NCBI RefSeq assembly: GCF_006159205.1
Contig: NZ_CP040812.1
Span: 2,480,001-2,544,000 of the forward strand
DNA from: Antarcticibacterium flavum
GTDB lineage: Bacteria > Bacteroidota > Bacteroidia > Flavobacteriales > Flavobacteriaceae
Direction of reading: 5' to 3'
Length of the DNA stretch: 64,000 nt
Shown here: piece by piece, positions 59,471-64,000 of the stretch
Position numbering within the stretch: position 1 is the first letter of the stretch
How the letters are laid out: each line of letters begins with the position of its first letter
Notes under the pieces: model-generated
Told to the model about the DNA's origin: nothing
The model's database searches: none
The model's input: the letters and a program-made list of their open reading frames with translations, nothing else
Made by a program: the position numbers and the translations under genes

Positions 59471-60085
59471 ATGGAGTATCTTTTTATAGGACTTGCCGCA
59501 GGCGCTATACTCGCGTATTTCATTTTCGCGAGGTTCAATAAATACCGAAGCAAAGAGCGGGCAGATGAGCAATCTGTGATCTTAATGGATAAGATTAGGA
59601 GCGTTTGTAAGTTCATTACCGTTGAGGGGGATTTTTCTGAAATATATCATTACGAGAACCTCAAGGAAAAATATATGAGCCTCCTACTTGGCAAGAAAAA
59701 GGCCATTGTACTAATCAATGCCAAAGCTCATATTGGTTTTGATCTCAGTAAAATTAGGATGGAAAGTGACAATGAAGCCAAAAAGATCATCCTTACCAAC
59801 TTCCCCCAACCGGAGCTTTTAACTGTGGAAACAGATTTTAAGTATTATGATAAACGTGAAGGCTGGGCAAATCCTTTCACTACATCAGATCTTACAGATA
59901 TCAATCGTGACGCAAAAAAACACATTGTAGATAAGATCCCCCAGAGCGGACTTATAGAAAAAGCCAGAAGCGAGGCACTTTCAACTATTCTACTTATCGA
60001 GAAGATCGTAGAAACCATAGGCTGGAAACTCGATTATACCGCTCTTACCGCAGATGTTAAGGAAGACCGGGCAAAATTACACTAG
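59471..60085 (+). CDS. DUF4230 protein
   Basis: 204 residues with an N-terminal membrane helix (~3-20) and a soluble DUF4230 domain (residues ~45-195; CKFITVEGDFSEIYHYENLK, KAIVLINAKAHIGFDLSKI). The function is unknown. It follows leuS and ends in a weak terminator. Confidence 0.78.
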   Translation: MEYLFIGLAAGAILAYFIFARFNKYRSKERADEQSVILMDKIRSVCKFITVEGDFSEIYHYENLKEKYMSLLLGKKKAIVLINAKAHIGFDLSKIRMESDNEAKKIILTNFPQPELLTVETDFKYYDKREGWANPFTTSDLTDINRDAKKHIVDKIPQSGLIEKARSEALSTILLIEKIVETIGWKLDYTALTADVKEDRAKLH

Positions 60086-60089
60086 CAGC

Positions 60090-60109
60090 AGTACCGCAGT
60101 ACTTTTTTT
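60090..60109 (+). terminator. Weak terminator after the DUF4230 gene
   Basis: AGTAC and GTACT form a 5-bp stem around CGCA, followed by TTTTTT. Confidence 0.45.
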
Positions 60110-60173
60110 AAGAGCATAGGCGTCAAAAACCTGGAGCCACAGCAAATGTGATTTTCTAAAACCTGAATAGTAA

Positions 60174-60542
60174 ATGGACATTGAAACCATCAGAAATTAT
60201 TGCCTGAAAAAAAAAGGGGTTACAGAAGAACTTCCTTTTGGGCCGGATACTCTTGTTTTCAAGGTGATGGGGAAGATGTTTGCCACTGCAGGCCTTGATG
60301 AGGTGCCCTTGCGCATAAACCTAAAATGTGATCCTGAACGTGTACCGGACCTGAGGGCGGAATATCCCGAACATATCCTGCCCGGCTACCATATGAATAA
60401 AAAACACTGGAATACGGTACTTCCTGAAGGGAATCTTCCAAATTCCCTTATCTTCGGGCTCATTGATCATTCTTATGAGCTGGTAGTGCAGGGACTGCCT
60501 AAAAAAGTTCAGGCTCAACTCAATGATCTGGAACAATCTTAA
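60174..60542 (+). CDS. MmcQ/YjbR-family protein
   Basis: 122 residues of the CyaY-like YjbR fold: IRNYCLKKKGVTEELPFGPD and MNKKHWNTVLPEGNLP are family motifs. DNA binding has been proposed for YjbR proteins, but the function is not settled. The last bases precede the MutS-like gene by 7 nt. Confidence 0.88.
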   Translation: MDIETIRNYCLKKKGVTEELPFGPDTLVFKVMGKMFATAGLDEVPLRINLKCDPERVPDLRAEYPEHILPGYHMNKKHWNTVLPEGNLPNSLIFGLIDHSYELVVQGLPKKVQAQLNDLEQS

Positions 60543-60549
60543 ACCAAGC

Positions 60550-62319
60550 ATGAAAGCTGTAGATTTTTATAAAGAAGAAATAAACGAGCAGGAAAAACAT
60601 CTTGCCCAGGCCAACCGGCAACTTAATATTTCCAGCCTTTTAAGGCTTTTTGTTTTTTTACTGGCAGCATACGGAGTCTATTACTTCTTTGATACTCCCA
60701 GGATCTCGGGGCTTATTGCTATAGTTGGAATTGGAATGTTTCTTTTCCTTGTTTCCCGGCATACAGATCTAAAATACAAAAGAGATAAAGTTAAGGAACT
60801 CGTGAGTCTCAATGAGCTTGAGTTGAGAGTGCTAAAGCGAGATTTTCAGGAACTGCCTACCGGAAAGGAATTCGATGATCCCCTGCACGCTTATTCGCAG
60901 GATATTGACCTCTTTGGCCAGGGTTCGTTTTTCCAGTATATGAACAGGACGGCCCTTAAAGAGGGAACCCGAAGACTGGCCGGGTTACTGAAAGAAAATT
61001 CTATAGACAACATTCCTGCGAAGCAGGATGCGATCAAAGAACTGGCGGGCATGGTGAAATGGCGGCAGGAATATACCGCGCTTGCAAAACTGGTCAAAAC
61101 TGAAACTCCTTCTTATCAGGTACTGGATTGGTTCAGGAATTATAAGACTTTTGTGCCGGCATTCGCCAAATGGCTGCCGGCTGTTTTTTCGGTTATTTCT
61201 GGTATTGCCATAGCAGCATATGTTCTGGAATATATTACCGGATTGCAGCTGTTCCTTTGGTTCCTTGCAGGTTTAATGATCACCGGTATTTATTTTAAAA
61301 AGGTGAATTTGCTCTCCGGCAGTGTGAATAAGGTCCAGGACACTTTTCATCAATACCACCAGCTCCTTGGGCTTATAGAAAAGACAAAATTCTCCTCACA
61401 AATATTAAAGGAAAAGACAGAGCCTATAATTTCCGGGCATAGGAAAGCTTCAAAGGTCTCAAAGAAATTCTCCCGCGCCATAGATTCCCTGGAGCAGCGC
61501 AATAATTTCCTGATGGGGGTGCTCCTCAACGGATTTATGCTCTGGGATCTTCGCCAATCCTACAAACTTGAAAAGTGGCTCGTAAAGAATAAGCATCACG
61601 TTGAGAACTGGTTTGAGATCATTGAATTCTTTGATGCTTATAACAGCCTTGGGAATTTTGCTTTTAATCATCAGGAGTATACGGTTCCAGGAATTGGAGA
61701 TGGAAAATTTACCATTAAAGCCACTGCACTTGCCCATCCCCTTCTTGATCCGGAAAAAAGAGTGGCGAATGATTTTGCGATTGAAATTGAGAATTTCTTT
61801 ATTATTACCGGAGCGAACATGGCCGGGAAAAGCACCTTCCTGCGCACTGTTTCTCTGCAAATTGTAATGGCAAATCTGGGGCTTCCTGTATGTGCAGAAA
61901 GCTGCGAATATAATCCCATCAAGCTTATTACCAGCATGCGGACTACAGATTCCCTTAGCGATGATGAATCCTATTTCTTTTCTGAACTTAAGCGACTGCA
62001 ATATATCGTCGGCGAGATAAAGACTGACAAATATTTCATTATCCTTGATGAGATCCTGAAAGGGACCAATAGTACAGACAAGGCGATTGGTTCCCGTAAA
62101 TTTATTCAGAAACTGGTGAACTCCAAATCTACCGGGATCATAGCCACGCACGATCTTAGTCTCTGTGAGGTTTCAAATGAACTGCCACAGGTAAAGAACT
62201 ATTATTTTGATGCAGAGATCATCAACGATGAACTTCATTTTGACTACCGATTTAAAACCGGGATCTGTCAAAATATGAATGCTTCCTTCCTGCTTAAAAA
62301 GATGCAGATTGTAGATTAG
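60550..62319 (+). CDS. Membrane-associated MutS-like ATPase
   Basis: 589 residues. The C-terminal ~200 are a MutS V domain: Walker A GANMAGKSTFLRTV, signature STFLRTVSLQIVMANLGLPV, Walker B FIILDEILKGTNSTDKAIGS and ATHDLSLCEV. The N-terminal part lacks the mismatch-recognition domain (no F-x-E). It has hydrophobic segments at ~38-75 and ~205-260, predicted as membrane helices, with lever-like helices between. Not a classical repair protein; the role is unknown. An upstream in-frame start at 60523 overlaps the previous gene; the ATG at 60550 was preferred. Confidence 0.82.
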   Translation: MKAVDFYKEEINEQEKHLAQANRQLNISSLLRLFVFLLAAYGVYYFFDTPRISGLIAIVGIGMFLFLVSRHTDLKYKRDKVKELVSLNELELRVLKRDFQELPTGKEFDDPLHAYSQDIDLFGQGSFFQYMNRTALKEGTRRLAGLLKENSIDNIPAKQDAIKELAGMVKWRQEYTALAKLVKTETPSYQVLDWFRNYKTFVPAFAKWLPAVFSVISGIAIAAYVLEYITGLQLFLWFLAGLMITGIYFKKVNLLSGSVNKVQDTFHQYHQLLGLIEKTKFSSQILKEKTEPIISGHRKASKVSKKFSRAIDSLEQRNNFLMGVLLNGFMLWDLRQSYKLEKWLVKNKHHVENWFEIIEFFDAYNSLGNFAFNHQEYTVPGIGDGKFTIKATALAHPLLDPEKRVANDFAIEIENFFIITGANMAGKSTFLRTVSLQIVMANLGLPVCAESCEYNPIKLITSMRTTDSLSDDESYFFSELKRLQYIVGEIKTDKYFIILDEILKGTNSTDKAIGSRKFIQKLVNSKSTGIIATHDLSLCEVSNELPQVKNYYFDAEIINDELHFDYRFKTGICQNMNASFLLKKMQIVD

Positions 62320-62339
62320 AAATTAACCGGAGTGCATGT

Positions 62340-63728
62340 ATGGGAAGATTTCTTCAATTCAATAAAATGCCGCTGTTACTACTATTTACAGGTGTCCTTC
62401 TATATTCTTCCTTTGCATATGATCTTGTAAGGGAGGATTTCATAAAGCTGGTGACATTGTATGCAGGTTTGTTTTTTCTAAGCTGGAAACTGGTGCAGCT
62501 TAAAAAGACAGATTTTTGGTTCCTGGCCACTGCTGCCTTACTCTTCAGGCTTATTTTTATAGTGTCCCTACCAAACCTTTCCCAGGACTTTTACAGGTTC
62601 ATCTGGGATGGCAGGATGTTGGTTGCAGGATGGAATCCTTATTTATACCTGCCGGAAGATCTTGTTGCAACAGGAACAGGACCGGTGGAGCAGGCAAGCG
62701 AGCTTTATACGGGAATGGGCGAGCTTAACGGAAGTCATTACACGAATTACCCTCCCCTCAATCAGCTCATCTTTGCCCTGGCCGGAATTTTTGCAGGTAA
62801 AAGTATTTTGGGATCGGTTATAATAATGCGGCTGGTGATCATTGCTGCAGATGTTGGTATTCTTTACTTCGGAAAGAAACTACTGGAACATTTTAAACTC
62901 CCGGCGTATCAGATATTTTGGTTTGTATTGAATCCGTTGGTGATCATAGAGCTTACCGGAAACCTGCATTTTGAAGGGGTGATGTTATTCTTTTTACTGG
63001 CTTCGCTCTATTTTCTGCTAAAGAATAGATGGATACTTAGTGGGGTGCTGCTGGCGCTCTCTGTATTGCTAAAGCTGCTTCCGCTAATATTTCTGCCGCT
63101 GCTTTTTAATTTTTTCCGGAAGAAACTGAACCCTTCAGAAAAAGCTTTGGGTTTAGGTAAAATGTTGCTTTACTACTCTGTAGTAGCCCTTGTGATCGTT
63201 GTAGGTTTCCTTCCTTTTTTGTCAATGGATACAGTTTCAAACTTCGCAGCCAGCATTGGGCTTTGGTTTCAAAAATTTGAATTCAATGCCAGCATTTATT
63301 ATGTGGTAAGGTGGATTGGGTTCCAGGTGAAGGGATATAATATTATCGCTACGGCCGGGAAGGTGCTTCCCTTAGTTTTTATACTTCTGCTTTTGGTTCT
63401 TAGCTTTTTCAGGAGAAACCGATCCCTTCAGCAGCTTATTTCAACGATGTTATTGGCGGTAATAGCTTACTTCCTGCTTGCCACTACCGTACATCCCTGG
63501 TATGTTCTCACTCCCTTACTGCTTTCAGTTTTTACCCGGTACAAATTTGCCTTGCTGTGGTCATTTTTGGTAATTCTAAGTTATTATGCTTATTCCAATC
63601 CTGCTTATGAAGAAAGTTATTGGCTTATTGCGGTGGAATATCTTGCAGTAATAGGGGTCTTTGGATATGAGCTTTTTAAAGAATGGAGGGAACATCGAAA
63701 TACTGAGAGATCACCTGCAGAGGTGTAG
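62340..63728 (+). CDS. GT-C family membrane glycosyltransferase
   Basis: 462 residues with about twelve membrane helices. The first periplasmic loop has LSQDFYRFIWDGRMLVAGWNPYLY, an acidic DxxRFxWDG-like motif as in polyprenyl-phosphate-dependent mannosyltransferases, and YTNYPPLNQLIFALAG. Probably transfers a sugar from a lipid-linked donor to an envelope glycolipid or glycoprotein. It lies 21 nt after the MutS-like gene. Confidence 0.78.
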   Translation: MGRFLQFNKMPLLLLFTGVLLYSSFAYDLVREDFIKLVTLYAGLFFLSWKLVQLKKTDFWFLATAALLFRLIFIVSLPNLSQDFYRFIWDGRMLVAGWNPYLYLPEDLVATGTGPVEQASELYTGMGELNGSHYTNYPPLNQLIFALAGIFAGKSILGSVIIMRLVIIAADVGILYFGKKLLEHFKLPAYQIFWFVLNPLVIIELTGNLHFEGVMLFFLLASLYFLLKNRWILSGVLLALSVLLKLLPLIFLPLLFNFFRKKLNPSEKALGLGKMLLYYSVVALVIVVGFLPFLSMDTVSNFAASIGLWFQKFEFNASIYYVVRWIGFQVKGYNIIATAGKVLPLVFILLLLVLSFFRRNRSLQQLISTMLLAVIAYFLLATTVHPWYVLTPLLLSVFTRYKFALLWSFLVILSYYAYSNPAYEESYWLIAVEYLAVIGVFGYELFKEWREHRNTERSPAEV

Positions 63729-63733
63729 AAGAT

Positions 63734-64000
63734 CTAAGCTTCAGCAAAGGATTTCTTCAGCAAATTGATATTTCTGAAGTAAACAAAAGCTCCAAAACAG
63801 TGAGAAGCGATAAGTACAGGGTCATGCCTTAAAATTCCGTAGGCAAGGATGAGGGAAGCTCCCATAAGACTAATGACCCAGAATCCCATAGGCAGTGATG
63901 ATTCCTTCTGTCTTTCAGAATAGATCCATTGATAAAAGAACCTGGCGTTGAACACTATCTGTCCCAGGATTCCAAAACCAACCAGCCAGGGCGCAATATT
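63734..64000 (-). CDS. Lipid-A-disaccharide-synthase N-terminal-domain protein (partial)
   Basis: Runs off the right edge. The visible ~88 residues read IAPWLVGFGILGQIVFNARF, QWIYSERQKESSLP, GFWVISLMGASLILAYGILR and HDPVLIASHCFGAFVYFRNI, matching the short membrane family LAB_N (three helices). In Bacteroidota these stand-alone proteins often accompany glycosyltransferases. The N-terminus is outside the window. Confidence 0.8.
   Translation of the reverse strand, partial: NIAPWLVGFGILGQIVFNARFFYQWIYSERQKESSLPMGFWVISLMGASLILAYGILRHDPVLIASHCFGAFVYFRNINLLKKSFAEA

Noticed and set aside
61459..62151. Long minus-strand open frame (230 codons) opposite the MutS-like gene
   Set aside because: It lies wholly inside a gene with clear motifs and has no recognisable protein features of its own.

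Overview
The window is chromosomal DNA from a member of the Flavobacteriia (Bacteroidota), probably a marine Flavobacteriaceae of the Gramella/Salegentibacter type; the genus is only a guess. The evidence is gldE-gldD gliding genes, a DUF4199/DUF2007/DUF3098/DUF3127/DUF4230/DUF4301 repertoire, a TPP-riboswitch-controlled TonB-dependent receptor, AT-rich DNA, few Shine-Dalgarno sites, and several promoters of the Bacteroidota type (TTG, about 18-21 nt, TAnnTTTG). No tRNA, rRNA, CRISPR array or prophage was seen.

Layout. (1) 0-6 kb: edge of an unrecognised secreted protein, then a complete mrpABCDEFG Na+/H+ antiporter operon whose mrpE is split by a one-base homopolymer indel. (2) 6-15 kb: mgtC (frameshifted) and a biotin block on the plus strand: bioF (frameshifted), a DUF2007 protein, bioD, bioA, a SET-domain protein, a beta-ketoacyl synthase, bioB and two tandem JmjC/cupin-like proteins. 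(3) 15-20.5 kb, minus strand: recX, a secreted six-hairpin glycosidase, a spacer full of heptamer tandem repeats, RNase G, a 29-residue very basic protein, and HU. (4) 20.6-25.2 kb: mutY-ssb-gldE-gldD-DMT transporter. (5) 25-31 kb: an inactive/active M16 peptidase pair, rplU-rpmA, two DUF2007 membrane proteins. (6) 31-37.4 kb: ahcY divergent from a run of overlapping genes: phosphopantetheinyl transferase, GGGP synthase, thiamine-binding-family protein, PnuC transporter, NadR-like kinase, DUF4301, ArfB-like release factor. (7) 37.6-46.7 kb: a small secreted protein whose terminator hairpin is interrupted in its loop by an IS1182-family element, a convergent NtrC-type regulator and hybrid histidine kinase, then a TPP riboswitch with the TonB-dependent receptor it controls. 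(8) 46.9-54.9 kb: greA, HIT, HAD, a histidine kinase, flavin reductase-like protein, DUF3127, aat, tag, a TonB-like protein, truB, uppP, DUF3098. (9) 55-64 kb: a decayed GxxExxY gene among copies of a 26-bp repeat, ftsX, leuS, DUF4230, YjbR, a membrane MutS-like ATPase, a GT-C glycosyltransferase and the start of a lipid-A-synthase N-domain protein.

Most of the window is housekeeping. The points most worth following are the biotin cluster, which carries a ketoacyl synthase instead of recognisable bioC/bioH/bioW; the overlapping thiamine-binding protein/PnuC/kinase module; a family of period-7 tandem repeats, one of them inside leuS; very short leaders with a hairpin and U-run right after the promoter at rplU and upstream of greA; the IS inside a terminator loop; and three one-base homopolymer frameshifts within 2.4 kb, which may be sequence errors.
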